This document shows positions 37,841 through 47,338 of a DNA stretch of 64,000 nt, piece after piece (the first letter of the stretch is position 1; each line of letters starts with the position of its first letter). Source of the DNA: Streptococcus downei MFe28. GTDB taxonomy: Bacteria > Bacillota > Bacilli > Lactobacillales > Streptococcaceae. Below the pieces are notes generated by a model. That model was not told the origin of the DNA. It saw only the letters and a program-made list of their open reading frames with translations, and searched no databases. Both the position numbers and the translations under genes were made by a program. Location: positions 1,426,001 through 1,490,000 of the forward strand of contig NZ_UHFA01000002.1 of the NCBI RefSeq assembly GCF_900459175.1, read 5' to 3'.

Positions 37841-38286
37841 TGTTTTTAGCACCCAAAGAAATCAAGGAAGAAATTCCCAACAAATCCCTAGTCTACACTC
37901 CAAAAAGGGTCTTAGTTTCTAAGGAATTCACCTTTGATGCTGCCCACCATCTCTTTCACTACGCAGGCAAGTGCAAGTCACTTCACGGTCACACCTATCG
38001 CCTGCAGATTGCTATCAGCGGAATGCTCGACGAGCGTGGCATGGTCTTTGACTTTGCTGACCTCAAAATTATCTATAAGGAGCATTTAGAGCCCCATCTG
38101 GACCATCGTTATCTCAACGAGAGTCTGCCTTATATGAATACGACCGCAGAGAATATGGTTTACTGGATTTACAAAACGTTCGAGGCCAACTTAAGTCAAA
38201 TTCGAGGTCTGCGCATGGAATCCGTTCGTCTCTATGAGACCCCAAGTTCCTATGCCGAATTTAGAAGGGAATGGGACCTAGAATGA
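37840..38286 (+). CDS. queD: 6-carboxy-tetrahydropterin synthase
   Basis: 148 residues. Converts dihydroneopterin triphosphate (from FolE) to carboxy-tetrahydropterin. Zinc His residues in FDAAHHL and LHGHTY, the catalytic Cys in GKCKSLHGH. The N-terminus is about 25 residues longer than the core fold. Stop overlaps the queE start. Confidence 0.95.
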   Translation: MFLAPKEIKEEIPNKSLVYTPKRVLVSKEFTFDAAHHLFHYAGKCKSLHGHTYRLQIAISGMLDERGMVFDFADLKIIYKEHLEPHLDHRYLNESLPYMNTTAENMVYWIYKTFEANLSQIRGLRMESVRLYETPSSYAEFRREWDLE

Positions 38287-38999
38287 GAAAAAAACGTGAG
38301 CTCAAGCTCCCCATTCTGGAAATATTCGGACCAACATTTCAAGGAGAAGGCCGTGCCATTGGTCAAAAGACCATGTTTATCCGAACAGGCGGCTGCGATT
38401 ATCATTGTGACTGGTGCGACTCTGCCTTTGCTTGGGATGGCTCTGAGAAAGCCACCCCTATGACCAGCGACCAAGTCATCGCCGAATTAGACAAGCTAGG
38501 AACCTATGATTATGTCACCCTGTCTGGTGGTAATCCTTGCCTGCAGGCTGCCAACATGGAAGAATTAGTCCACAAGCTCAAATCACGTGGTGTCATCCTA
38601 GCTGTTGAGACTCAAGGCTCACGTTGGCAAGACTGGCTCTTGGACATTGACCAGGTGACCTTGAGCCCCAAGCCACCTTCCAGCAAGATGGAAGTCAACA
38701 TGGAAACCCTAGACTTTATTGTTGGTAAACTCGATTCTAGCAAGGTCACCTACAAGATTCCTATTTTTAACGATGACGATCTAGCCTTTGCCAAGATGAT
38801 TCAAGCCCGTTATAATCCCGATGTCCTTTATCTATCGGTTGGTAATCCCGAACCAAAGGCTGAAGGCGACATTGTCCGCCATCAATTAGACCGCCTCCAG
38901 GCCCTCTGGGATAAGGTAGCCAAGGATGATAGTTGGGGAAATGTCCGAGTTCTCCCCCAACTCCATACCCTAGTTTACGACAACCAAAGAGGGGTCTAA
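38283..38999 (+). CDS. queE: 7-carboxy-7-deazaguanine synthase
   Basis: 238 residues, radical SAM. GGCDYHCDWCDSAF carries the CxxxCxxC cluster ligands; the N-terminus ILEIFGPTFQGEGRAIGQ is the QueE opening. Ring-contracts carboxy-tetrahydropterin. ATG at 38283 (ATGA with the queD stop). Confidence 0.95.
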   Translation: MRKKRELKLPILEIFGPTFQGEGRAIGQKTMFIRTGGCDYHCDWCDSAFAWDGSEKATPMTSDQVIAELDKLGTYDYVTLSGGNPCLQAANMEELVHKLKSRGVILAVETQGSRWQDWLLDIDQVTLSPKPPSSKMEVNMETLDFIVGKLDSSKVTYKIPIFNDDDLAFAKMIQARYNPDVLYLSVGNPEPKAEGDIVRHQLDRLQALWDKVAKDDSWGNVRVLPQLHTLVYDNQRGV

Positions 39000-39083
39000 G
39001 CCTATCTAGTTCTTAGCTCGAGGCATTGCCAACCCCATCACCATTACAACACCATACACCATCAAACAGAAAGAAGCAGTAGC

Positions 39084-39578
39084 ATGACCCAAAATGACCA
39101 AGACATGAAAGATTTAACCTTGCTAGGCAATCAGCAGATTCCTTATGTTTTTGACTATGACCCAAGTATTTTAGAGTCCTTTCAAAACCGTCATCAGGAC
39201 AACGATTTTTTCATCAAATTCAACTGTCCGGAATTTACCTCACTTTGCCCCATCACCGGGCAACCAGACTTTGCCACCATCTATATTTCCTACATTCCTG
39301 ACCAACTCTGTGTTGAGTCCAAGTCCCTCAAGCTTTATCTCTTTTCCTACCGCAACCATGGGGATTTCCATGAAAATTGCATCAATACCATCGGCAAAGA
39401 CTTGGTAGACCTGCTCAAGCCTCGTTACCTAGAAGTTTGGGGTAAATTCACTCCCCGCGGTGGCATCTCTATCGACCCCTATTATAATTATGGTCGCCCT
39501 GACACCAAATACCAAGAAATGGCCAATTATCGCCTAATGAATCACGACCTCTATCCAGAAACCATTAATAATCGTTAA
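39084..39578 (+). CDS. queF: NADPH-dependent preQ0 reductase
   Basis: 164 residues, short unimodular type. Reduces the nitrile preQ0 to preQ1, the base inserted into tRNA. Catalytic Cys in [14 protein letters not shown] and the QueF motif [13 protein letters not shown]. 84 bp after queE, likely same transcript. Confidence 0.95.
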   Translation: MTQNDQDMKDLTLLGNQQIPYVFDYDPSILESFQNRHQDNDFFIKFNCPEFTSLCPITGQPDFATIYISYIPDQLCVESKSLKLYLFSYRNHGDFHENCINTIGKDLVDLLKPRYLEVWGKFTPRGGISIDPYYNYGRPDTKYQEMANYRLMNHDLYPETINNR

Positions 39579-39652
39579 AAAAGTCAATTAGACTAACTCG
39601 AGACTGCAATTTAAATGAGAACGTAGTTCCTACCTAAAACGATGTTAGATAG

Positions 39653-39685
39653 AAAAAATCCTACAGTTGATGTGGCTGTAAGATT
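39653..39685 (-). terminator. terminator of xerS
   Basis: On the reverse strand AATCTTACAG pairs with CTGTAGGATT, followed by TTTTT. Confidence 0.7.
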
Positions 39686-39723
39686 AACTTTTGTGTGAAT
39701 ATTTACATAATCATATTTACGCT

Positions 39724-40794
39724 TTATAGATTATCTAGGGCATTCTTTTGCTCGTCGTTAACAATGTGGGTGTAGAGGTCGGTGACCTGAGTAGAAGCAT
39801 GACCGAGTTGATGGCTGACTAGAACTTGTGATTTGGTCGCATCATAAAGGCGAGTAGCTAGCGTATGTCGAAGCTTGTGGGGAGTGACACGAATTTTGAA
39901 GTTTTGAGAATATTTTCCAACCATTTTTTCGATACTAGAGGCATCAATGCGATTGGGAACCCCGCGGTATTCCGAGAGGAAGAGGGCGACATCGCCTTTT
40001 TCAGCCTTGTAACGGCTCTTGCGCACCTTGAGGTAACCTTCTAGATAGGGTTTGGCGAAACTAGCCACATTGACCGAATCCCGTTTACCTCCTTTTCGAG
40101 TAACCTCAATAACCATCATATTGAGATTGACATCCTTCAGATCCAGATTAACGGCCTCAGAGAGACGAACACCAGAGGCCAGCAGTAGGGCAATGATGGC
40201 TAAATCACGTTCCTTATTTTTTCGGAAAGATGATTTGGCTCGATTAGAAAGCTTGCCTTCATATTCCTTATCAACATAGTCCAAAAACTCCATGGTTTCA
40301 TCGTCCAGAAAGAGCTTTTGCTTAATGTTTTCCGCACGAGCCGCCAAGGTTTCTTTTTTCTTCTTGGTCGCCACCTTTTTCATAACATTGCGATAAAAAT
40401 AGGGTTCTCCATTGTCGTTTTCAACCTCCTCGGTCAAATACTTATAGAGACTGGACAGAGCGGATAAGGTGCGATTGATGGTGGTCTGCGAGACACCATT
40501 TTTGGTCGAATAGGTATTGAGCGAAGGTCTTTCTCGCAAATAGAGGACAAAGGCCTCCATGTCTTTCTTAGACAGATGCTCAAGCACCTGAAGGGGAATG
40601 TCAGCTAAATTCTTGGCATCTGTCAAATCAGCATCTATGAGCCACTCAAAGAATCGTCGATATTCCTTGAGATATTCATAGAGGGTCGTAAAACTATAGG
40701 GGACTGAAAGCTTGGATTGGTAATAATCCAGCACATACCAAGGCATGACAGCCTTAAGTTCCTCAATTTTTTCTAGCAGTAACTCACGTCTCAT
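39724..40794 (-). CDS. xerS: tyrosine recombinase XerS
   Basis: 356 residues. The single recombinase that resolves chromosome dimers at dif_SL in streptococci and lactococci. Catalytic residues visible in ASGVRLSEA (Arg), TRKGGKRD (Lys), [14 protein letters not shown] (His, Arg), [16 protein letters not shown] (His and the nucleophile Tyr). Its target site lies 72 bp upstream of its start. Confidence 0.96.
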   Translation of the reverse strand: MRRELLLEKIEELKAVMPWYVLDYYQSKLSVPYSFTTLYEYLKEYRRFFEWLIDADLTDAKNLADIPLQVLEHLSKKDMEAFVLYLRERPSLNTYSTKNGVSQTTINRTLSALSSLYKYLTEEVENDNGEPYFYRNVMKKVATKKKKETLAARAENIKQKLFLDDETMEFLDYVDKEYEGKLSNRAKSSFRKNKERDLAIIALLLASGVRLSEAVNLDLKDVNLNMMVIEVTRKGGKRDSVNVASFAKPYLEGYLKVRKSRYKAEKGDVALFLSEYRGVPNRIDASSIEKMVGKYSQNFKIRVTPHKLRHTLATRLYDATKSQVLVSHQLGHASTQVTDLYTHIVNDEQKNALDNL

Positions 40795-40865
40795 ATTTTT
40801 CTCCCAACAAGGGCCTCGAAAGGGCCGATTTTCTATAATGATAGTATAGCACAGGTCTATCTTTC

Positions 40866-40896
40866 TTTCAAGAAAATTACAGTTTTTCGGAAAGAT
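40866..40896 (-). other. dif_SL chromosome dimer resolution site
   Basis: On the reverse strand the 31 bp contain CTTTCCGAAAAACTGTAA and TTTTCTTGAAA; from memory this differs from the published dif_SL at two positions. The arms TTTCCGAAAAA and TTTTCTTGAAA are the XerS half-sites. It lies directly upstream of xerS as in other streptococci. Confidence 0.92.
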
Positions 40897-41046
40897 GATA
40901 AGGGGAATTTTCGAAAGGGCTAGATAGGCTGAAATTCATAAGCTCATTGACATTAAGAACCTTTTAGTTTAAAAAACGCAACAATTAGAAGGGTTGCGAG
41001 CTTCACCATCACATCTCCTCGCAGGAAACTTTCTTTTTCTCATTCA

Positions 41047-41076
41047 AAAACTGCCTGAAGATATTCAGACAGTTTA
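41047..41076 (-). terminator. terminator of the small reverse gene
   Basis: AAACTGCCTGAA pairs with TTCAGACAGTTT (one mismatch); the reverse strand continues AT- and T-rich. Confidence 0.55.
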
Positions 41077-41106
41077 TCACTCTAAATTTGGTAAATCTAT
41101 GTATTT

Positions 41107-41355
41107 TTAGGCTGGATAAATCATCAGGCCTTTTTTCCTGTTGAAATAGACATCAACCTTGTATTTTTCCATCAAGGCAATTATAAATACCTTTAAACGA
41201 TTAGACGCATTTCTCTTGAGCGAGGACCAAGCATATCTTCCTAATCCTTTTAGAATTTTATAGAGGCCTTGTGAGACACGTTTGCTAGAATCTAGGGCCT
41301 GTTGCCAATTGATTTCTCTTTCGTTAAATTGTTCCTTATTTGTTTGATTCATCAT
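41107..41355 (-). CDS. small protein, unknown
   Basis: 82 residues, begins MMNQTNKEQFNEREINWQQA. One weakly hydrophobic stretch (RLKVFIIALM) near 55-65 and many Lys/Arg. An upstream GTG at 41370 has no ribosome site; the ATG at 41355 has GGAA about 9 nt away. Not recognised; it could be a peripheral membrane or nucleic-acid-binding protein. Confidence 0.5.
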   Translation of the reverse strand: MMNQTNKEQFNEREINWQQALDSSKRVSQGLYKILKGLGRYAWSSLKRNASNRLKVFIIALMEKYKVDVYFNRKKGLMIYPA

Positions 41356-41376
41356 ACTTCTTATTTCCACAAAACA

Positions 41377-41411
41377 AGGGAAGCTAGTGCCAAAGAGTGG
41401 CTAACTTCCCT
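41377..41411 (-). terminator. terminator of ylxM-ffh
   Basis: GGGAAGCTAG pairs with CTAACTTCCC around AGTGCC/GGTGCC-like arms, on the reverse strand after the ffh stop, then TTGTTTTG. Confidence 0.7.
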
Positions 41412-41422
41412 AAATAAAACTC

Positions 41423-42997
41423 CTATTTCTTCTTCCCACGTTTTTTCTTGGCTTTTTTAATTTTATTAGCTTGGCGCTTCATGGCTTGATTCATCGCGAA
41501 TTGGCCGATTTTACCCTTGAGGCCACCACCCATCATCTGACTCATGTCCGGCATACCAGCCCCACCTAAGGCAGACAAATCAGGCATGCCATTTCCGCCC
41601 ATCATACCTTCTAAGGCTGACATATCCATACCACCTGGGGCATTTTTTGGGAGATTATTGGGATCCAAGCCCATTTGCTTCATGGCCTTGCTCATATCGC
41701 CATTCATAACCCCCTGCATCATGCCCTTGGCACGGTTAAAGTCCTTGATGAACTTATTGACCTCAACAAAGCTATTACCAGAGCCCGAGGCAATCCGTCG
41801 GCGACGACTAGGGTTAAGAAGGTCGGGATTTTCCCTCTCCTCTGGCGTCATTGATGAGACAATGGCCCGCTTGCGCGCGATATCCTTCTCGTCTACCTTG
41901 ATATTGCTGAGGGCGGGATTACCAGCCATACCCGGAATCATCTTGAGGAGGTCTTCCATAGGGCCCATGTTTTGTACCTGATCCAACTGCTCGATAAAGT
42001 CGTTGAAATCAAAGGTGTTTTCCCGCATTTTCTCAGCAATTTCAGCTGAGCGCTTCTCATCGTAGTCCTGACTGGCTTTCTCAATCAGGGTCAGCAGGTC
42101 TCCCATGCCCAGGATACGGCTGGACATCCGATCAGGGTGGAAGGTTTCGATGTCAGTGATTTTTTCACCTGTACCGGTGAATTTAATGGGACGACCAGTA
42201 ATTTGTCGAACCGATAGGGCGGCACCACCGCGGGTATCCCCATCAATCTTGGTTAAAACAACCCCAGTAATATCTAATTGTTGGTTGAATTCACGAGCGA
42301 CATTGGCCGCCTCTTGACCAATCATGGAATCAACAACCAAAAGAATTTCATTGGGTTGGGCTAGTTCCTTGACATCCCGCAATTCCTGCATGAGGGTCTC
42401 ATCAATTTGCAGACGACCAGCCGTATCAATCAGGACATAGTCATTGCGGTTTTCACGAGCTTGGGCCAAACCATTTTTGACGATTTCAGTCGCAGGAACA
42501 TCTGTTCCCATATCAAAGACAGGGACAGAGATTTGCTGACCAAGAGTTTTTAATTGGTCGATTGCTGCAGGCCGATAAATATCGGCAGCAATCATTAAGG
42601 GACGGGCATTTTCTTCCTTGACCAATTTGTTGGCTAATTTCCCAGCAAAGGTGGTTTTACCTGCCCCCTGGAGACCAATCATCATGATGATGGTTGGAAT
42701 CTTAGGAGATTTCTCAATTTCAGCTGTTTCCGAACCCAAGACCGCCGTCAGTTCTTCATTGACAATCTTGATGATTTGTTGGGTCGGATCCAAAGTGTCG
42801 ATGATTTCATGTCCAACAGCCCGCTCTCGAACCCGTTTAATGAAGTCCTTAACGACTGGTAAAGCTACATCGGCTTCCAACAGGGCCAGGCGAATCTCCT
42901 TGGTGACCTCTTGAACATCTTTTTCCGAGAGCTTCTTCTTGCCACGAATATTTTTAAAGACGCCTTGTAAACGTTCGGTTAAACTTTCAAAAGCCAT
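41423..42997 (-). CDS. ffh: signal recognition particle protein Ffh
   Basis: 524 residues. GTPase that brings ribosomes making membrane proteins to FtsY. N domain, then G domain with GLQGAGKTTFAGKLA, DTAGRLQ and TKIDGDTRGG, then the Met-rich M domain that binds signal peptides and 4.5S RNA (SGSGNSFVEVNKFIKDFN). The C-terminal tail is long and repetitive (MGGNGMPDLSALGGAGMPDM) ending in a Lys cluster. Confidence 0.97.
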   Translation of the reverse strand: MAFESLTERLQGVFKNIRGKKKLSEKDVQEVTKEIRLALLEADVALPVVKDFIKRVRERAVGHEIIDTLDPTQQIIKIVNEELTAVLGSETAEIEKSPKIPTIIMMIGLQGAGKTTFAGKLANKLVKEENARPLMIAADIYRPAAIDQLKTLGQQISVPVFDMGTDVPATEIVKNGLAQARENRNDYVLIDTAGRLQIDETLMQELRDVKELAQPNEILLVVDSMIGQEAANVAREFNQQLDITGVVLTKIDGDTRGGAALSVRQITGRPIKFTGTGEKITDIETFHPDRMSSRILGMGDLLTLIEKASQDYDEKRSAEIAEKMRENTFDFNDFIEQLDQVQNMGPMEDLLKMIPGMAGNPALSNIKVDEKDIARKRAIVSSMTPEERENPDLLNPSRRRRIASGSGNSFVEVNKFIKDFNRAKGMMQGVMNGDMSKAMKQMGLDPNNLPKNAPGGMDMSALEGMMGGNGMPDLSALGGAGMPDMSQMMGGGLKGKIGQFAMNQAMKRQANKIKKAKKKRGKKK

Positions 42998-43022
42998 TTT
43001 TTATCTCTTCCTTACTGTCTTT

Positions 43023-43355
43023 TTAATCTCGATTATCAATACTGGTCAAAAGAGAAATATTTTCCTGCAAATAGCTGTCTTCGGGATATTTCTCCAAAAT
43101 ACTATCGAAAATCTGACTGCGAACGATATAGTCAGAGTACATATGGAGCTTGCGCTCATAGTCTTCCAGAATTTTTTCCGTCCGCTTGATATTATCGTAA
43201 ACCGCCTGGCGACTGACACCGAATTCCTCAGCAATTTCAGCCAAGCTATAGTCATCAGCATAATAAAGCTCAATATAATTCATCTGCTTATCCGTCAAAA
43301 GTGGCGCATAGAATTCAAATAGAGCATTCATGCGGTTGGTTTTTTCAATTTCCAT
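43023..43355 (-). CDS. ylxM: YlxM family DNA-binding protein
   Basis: 110 residues, UPF0122. [20 protein letters not shown] then a sigma-70 region 4-like HTH ([20 protein letters not shown]). Known as an SRP-associated protein encoded before ffh. ATG at 43355 gives the standard length; there is no Shine-Dalgarno and a -10 ends 7 nt upstream. Confidence 0.9.
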   Translation of the reverse strand: MEIEKTNRMNALFEFYAPLLTDKQMNYIELYYADDYSLAEIAEEFGVSRQAVYDNIKRTEKILEDYERKLHMYSDYIVRSQIFDSILEKYPEDSYLQENISLLTSIDNRD

Positions 43356-43362
43356 AAGCTTC

Positions 43363-43371
43363 ATTATATCA
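43363..43371 (-). promoter_or_regulatory. extended -10 for ylxM, apparently leaderless
   Basis: Reverse strand TGATATAAT, then GAAGCTT, then ATG. Confidence 0.55.
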
Positions 43372-43522
43372 AAAAATTCAGCGATTTTATAGCTGAAAAT
43401 CAGGAATGTTTGGCCAATTCTAATCCTCCTAACAAAGCAACTCTTAAACTTGTCTTGAGGCGAAAAATTCACTATAATGACTTTAATCCAGCAAGTCTTA
43501 ACTTCAGGAGGAAAATGAAGAA

Positions 43523-44284
43523 ATGATTGAATATTACGATGCCTACTTTCCTGCTATCAATCAAACACGAAAATTGCATATCTACCTACCCGATGACTAT
43601 TATGATAGTGAGAACTCCTACCCTGTCACCTACTTCTTTGATGGTCAGAACCTCTTCTTTGACCAGATGGCGACCTATGGTAAGTCTTGGGGACTTTATG
43701 ACTTCTTAGAAAACTGGCCCAAGAAGATGATTGTCGTTGGTCTTGAATGTGGCCACCAAGGTAATGAGCGTTTATCTGAGTATAGTCCTTACGATATTGA
43801 TTCAGATTTCTTTGGTGGCCATGTTGATGGCCGTGGCAAAGAAACGATGGAATGGTTGGTCAATGATGTAAAGCCCTATATTGATAGCCACTACCGCACC
43901 TATCCATTTAGAGAGGCGACAGGAATCGCTGGCTCTTCCATGGGTGGTCTTATGGTCATTTATGCCTTGGCTAGATACAATGCTGTTTTCTCCAAGGCTG
44001 CCTGTCTTTCATCAGCAATTCTAGGAAATTTAGAGGCCGATGTCCGAGCTTCTTCGATTGACTCCGATACCCGCATTTATCTGTCTTGGGGAAGCCAGGA
44101 AGCTGGACCGAGTCAGGGAGGAAAATGGGAAAGTCGGGCGGCCAGGGCTAATCTCTCCATCGAAACCGCCTTTCAAGAACAGAAGGCTACCACCTATGTC
44201 TATTGTCAAGACGGAGGCCGTCACCAGGAAGCTGACTGGGAAAAACAGGTCCCAATCTTTATGGACTTTCTCTGGATGCAGTAA
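43523..44284 (+). CDS. esterase family alpha/beta hydrolase
   Basis: 253 residues, esterase D/Fes-like. Nucleophile in [16 protein letters not shown] (Ser near 131), [11 protein letters not shown] for the oxyanion loop, His near the end in [14 protein letters not shown]. Cytoplasmic (no signal). Substrate unknown; relatives cut acyl esters. AGGAGG about 12 nt upstream. Confidence 0.87.
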   Translation: MIEYYDAYFPAINQTRKLHIYLPDDYYDSENSYPVTYFFDGQNLFFDQMATYGKSWGLYDFLENWPKKMIVVGLECGHQGNERLSEYSPYDIDSDFFGGHVDGRGKETMEWLVNDVKPYIDSHYRTYPFREATGIAGSSMGGLMVIYALARYNAVFSKAACLSSAILGNLEADVRASSIDSDTRIYLSWGSQEAGPSQGGKWESRAARANLSIETAFQEQKATTYVYCQDGGRHQEADWEKQVPIFMDFLWMQ

Positions 44285-44329
44285 TAAAAGTTCTTTGAAA
44301 ATCGACAAAAACAACATAGATATATTTAT

Positions 44330-44765
44330 GTAAAAGAGGGCGGGGACAAAAATCGTGATTTCGGAGAAATCAATTTACCTCACTCCTTAATTTCAAGGTT
44401 CAAGAGAGCTCAGCAGTTGCTATTTTGCGAACTACTGAGCTCTCTTTACTAAGGTTTCCCATTCAAACTATCATCGAGTTTGAACGGATCTGTCGCGGGA
44501 AGTCTATCTAGTCCATCCCCAGACTATCCTCGCTTTCTCATCTCAAGGCTCGGGATAAAAAGGTACACTGAACCTTTTTATTTCCCGTCTCCACACAGTT
44601 GATTTTGGTTTTCTCCAAGGGGCTCCCAGACCCTTGGACTTATCCCTGCCTAGCAAGGGATAAGGACCTTATCGCTGTTTCACCGGCATGTGAGTGACTA
44701 AGCACTAAAGTGTCAGGTCACTCGTCACAAATCAACCACTGCGTCAATGTGTCCAATGTTGAAAA
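44330..44765. other. array of perfect hairpins, no gene
   Basis: Stems seen in order: AAGAGAGCTCAG/CTGAGCTCTCTT (44402-44446), TTCAAA/TTTGAA, AAAAGG-type AAGGT/ACCTT near 44570, CCAAGGGG/CCCTTGG (44615-44637), CTTATCCCT/AGGGATAAG (44639-44664), GAGTGAC/GTCACTC. No start, stop-free frame or ribosome site. The left edge resembles the repeat at 24580. Confidence 0.5.
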
Positions 44766-44768
44766 AGT

Positions 44769-44803
44769 AACGAGGCTAGGACTTTTGGTCCCAACCTCGT
44801 TTA
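44769..44803 (-). terminator. terminator of the GntR gene
   Basis: AACGAGG pairs with CCTCGTT with an inner GGAC/GTCC; flanked by T on the reverse strand. Confidence 0.7.
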
Positions 44804-45499
44804 ATTATTCTCTAAATAAAATTCAAATCTTCCGGCCACGTATTGACTGCGAACATATTCAAAAGCCGTTCCGTCTTCTAAATAAGAGGTTTGGGTCAGG
44901 GCTAGTATGGCATGTCCCTCTTCGATGGCCAGCTCCTGGGTAATCTCTGGATTAACAATTTTAGCAGAAATAATTTGTTGACTCTTACCGATACTATAGC
45001 CATGCTGAGTTAGGGTTTGAAAAAAGTGATTGGTCACTTCTTCTCTTGCAAAGTTGCGAATAAGTTTTTCGGGGATACTGGTTACCTCGTAAACGACAGG
45101 AATCTTATCCGCATAACGAACTCGCTCCATCCGAACGATATAAGATTTGGGAGTTACGCCTAGATGACGGATTTCCTGCTCGTTAGGGTAGCTTCTTTCA
45201 TAAGAAATAAGCTTGCTCGAAGGCTCCTTTCCCTGGGCTTTGATAATTTCGGTGAAGCTTGTCGTTCCTCGTATTTTTTCTTGAACACGTTGACTGGCCA
45301 CGTAGGTGCCACTCCCCACGCGTCTTTCTAAAATACCTTCATCAACTAGGAGGGTAATGGCCTGACGTAGGGTCATTCGGCTGACTTGAAATTGGTCAGA
45401 CAGATCTCGCTCGCTAGGCAGCCGACTGCCAATTTTCCAGACTCCTTGATCGATTTCATCCTTGATACTATCATGAATCCGAATATAGGCTGGTAACAT
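44801..45499 (-). CDS. GntR/HutC family transcriptional regulator
   Basis: 232 residues. N-terminal winged helix (IGSRLPSERDLSDQFQVSRM then TLRQAITLLVDEGILERRVGSGTYV) and C-terminal UTRA ligand domain. HutC relatives sense sugars or amino sugars. GAGGAG site before ATG. A matching operator overlaps its own promoter. A GntR gene beside guaA is common in streptococci. Confidence 0.92.
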   Translation of the reverse strand: MLPAYIRIHDSIKDEIDQGVWKIGSRLPSERDLSDQFQVSRMTLRQAITLLVDEGILERRVGSGTYVASQRVQEKIRGTTSFTEIIKAQGKEPSSKLISYERSYPNEQEIRHLGVTPKSYIVRMERVRYADKIPVVYEVTSIPEKLIRNFAREEVTNHFFQTLTQHGYSIGKSQQIISAKIVNPEITQELAIEEGHAILALTQTSYLEDGTAFEYVRSQYVAGRFEFYLENN

Positions 45500-45513
45500 A
45501 GTATTCTCCTCTT

Positions 45514-45533
45514 TTGTCTATACCAATATTGTA
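45514..45533 (-). promoter_or_regulatory. gntR promoter and GntR operator
   Basis: TTGTCTATACCAA (45514-45526) fits the HutC/NagR-type consensus GTMTATAC and sits just downstream of a reverse -10 TACAAT (45528-45533). Binding would block its own transcription. Confidence 0.65.
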
Positions 45534-45548
45534 GCATTTTTCATAAGA

Positions 45549-45582
45549 AAATAGCAGGACAAATTCACTTAGCCTGCTATTA
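45549..45582 (-). terminator. terminator of the beta-helix protein gene
   Basis: AATAGCAGG and CCTGCTATT form a perfect 9-bp stem; T residues follow on the reverse strand. Confidence 0.7.
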
Positions 45583-45626
45583 TTTTAATCGTTTTATTCA
45601 TCTTATATGACTGAGGATATCAGCAT

Positions 45627-47165
45627 TTAATTCGTCGTATTGCCATAGACAGAGGTTGAAGAGGCTTCTGTGAAATGGACTGGTTTAAACATCCAATTGG
45701 TATCCTGGTGGAAACGACTGGTCAAAGTTGAGGTAAAGGTATTACCAGTCACAACCACGTTGCTAACGTCGCCTGAGTGTTGGCCCAGGCTAGCCCCGTA
45801 GGCGATAACTTTCCCAGACTTATCCTTGTAGGGGATGAAGGAATTACCCGTTACGCTGATATTACTGGTCATAACCTTGTTAGGGTTGTAGCTGGAATAG
45901 TTGGGATCAATACCCTGTAGGATTTTCCCATCCCATTCCCCCTTGTTGTCAGAGGTGTCAAATTGAATAGCCTCGGCATAGACATCATGGTCGCTAGCGA
46001 CCTGGGACATCTCTGTCTTATCGGTCAACTCTGGAGCATAACCTTCGAAGGTATTTCCACTAAAGGTCGAATTTTGTAGGCCTCCCAGGTCAAAAATATG
46101 GCTGCCCATCTTGTGAACCATGGTAAAGGTGTTATTGGCGATATCCCAATTGCTACCGTGATTGGCCATAATCATGAAGTGGTCACCCTTAGTGAGGTCC
46201 TTGGCTTGGATAGTAATATCTCGCATGGTAAAATTTTGCACACCATCGGTAGCTCCTGGTCCCGTCGCAAAGGCAAACCAATACTCGGTCCCATCAACGA
46301 TTAGTTTGGTATTATCGCCCCGAATCTGGGTATCTGAAGCCAGGGTTACATACTCAGACTGGGGATTCTGGCTTCCGACTGTATAGTTGCCACTCGGTAG
46401 GCCAAGGATAGTTCCTGGATTATCCTTAGCATAGTTGAAGGCATCTTCCAGAATTTTATTATTTTGGCTAGCGGAATTGGATTCCTTCAAGCCGACATGA
46501 TATATATCATTGAGACTTGATTCACCAACGTTATAGACCTTGGTCCCATCATCAAAACTCAAGTCATATTTGTAGCCACCACCAGAGGAATAATTATAGT
46601 CAACCGCCATGACCTTAGCCGCCTCCAAGCGGAAGTCGCTGAGATTATAGCCGTCCAAGTCGGTTTGGGCAGATTGGCTAACCTGAATGGTCGTACTCTT
46701 CTTGAATTTAGCGTCTGGTGCCTTGCTCAAGTCAGATTCCTTAACACCATTGATACTGTCGCCGTTGGAAAATTTGATGGAATAGGTCATGACAGATTTT
46801 CCATCTTTTGTGTCAACCTGGTCATCTGACTTGACCTTACCAATCCAGTTTTGATAGTTGGTCAGGTCCTTACCAGCGATAGACTTGCTAGCTTGACCGG
46901 AAATCTGAACCTTTTCATCCGATTGGAACTTAGGTTGCAAGTTTTCTGAACCAATTTGCAAGTGACTGGCAATACCTTGGACATCCTTTTTAAGCACACC
47001 GAAACTATGGGTGGCAGCAAGAAGAATGATAACCGCTAGGATAAGAACTCCTAAGGCAATCAATTCCTGAGGTCGGAAAAGTCCCTTCTGGTTTTTCTCT
47101 CTGAGTAGAGTCTCCTTACGACTCCCCTTTATCTTTTTATTTTGAGGTGGCAATTCTTTACGCAT
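45627..47165 (-). CDS. membrane-anchored right-handed beta-helix protein
   Basis: 512 residues, not a named family. A basic cytoplasmic start, one membrane helix (about 35-53), then two similar small beta domains: NWIGKVKSDDQVD...YSIKFSNGDSINGVKESDL (about 105-147) and AKVMAVDYNYSS...YDLSFDDGTKVYNVGESSL (about 183-218). From about 235 on, a pectate-lyase-like beta helix: NFTMRDITIQAKD, NNTFTMVHKMGSH, NSTFSGNTFEGYAP, NISVTGNSFIPY, NVVVTGNTFTSTL. It faces the outside and may bind or cut a polysaccharide. No LPXTG is seen. Confidence 0.7.
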   Translation of the reverse strand: MRKELPPQNKKIKGSRKETLLREKNQKGLFRPQELIALGVLILAVIILLAATHSFGVLKKDVQGIASHLQIGSENLQPKFQSDEKVQISGQASKSIAGKDLTNYQNWIGKVKSDDQVDTKDGKSVMTYSIKFSNGDSINGVKESDLSKAPDAKFKKSTTIQVSQSAQTDLDGYNLSDFRLEAAKVMAVDYNYSSGGGYKYDLSFDDGTKVYNVGESSLNDIYHVGLKESNSASQNNKILEDAFNYAKDNPGTILGLPSGNYTVGSQNPQSEYVTLASDTQIRGDNTKLIVDGTEYWFAFATGPGATDGVQNFTMRDITIQAKDLTKGDHFMIMANHGSNWDIANNTFTMVHKMGSHIFDLGGLQNSTFSGNTFEGYAPELTDKTEMSQVASDHDVYAEAIQFDTSDNKGEWDGKILQGIDPNYSSYNPNKVMTSNISVTGNSFIPYKDKSGKVIAYGASLGQHSGDVSNVVVTGNTFTSTLTSRFHQDTNWMFKPVHFTEASSTSVYGNTTN

Positions 47166-47172
47166 GGCTCCT

Positions 47173-47181
47173 ATTATACCA
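47173..47181 (-). promoter_or_regulatory. extended -10 for the beta-helix gene
   Basis: Reverse strand TGGTATAAT, then AGGAGCC, then ATG. The AGGAG is 2 nt from the ATG, too close for a normal site, so the start may be leaderless. Confidence 0.5.
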
Positions 47182-47280
47182 TAGAATGACCAGCTAGAAT
47201 AGGGACTATTTACAGGAATTCCGCTGAATTTTCATGTGGTTTTTTCATTTCTAATTTCAAGTGCACTTCCCTATAAAGTG

Positions 47281-47289
47281 TGTTACAAT
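47281..47289 (+). promoter_or_regulatory. guaA extended -10
   Basis: TGTTACAAT, 50 bp before the guaA ATG. Confidence 0.45.
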
Positions 47290-47338
47290 GGACTTGATAA
47301 TCAGTCGGTTGGACCGACAAAAATGGAAAGGATTATTG

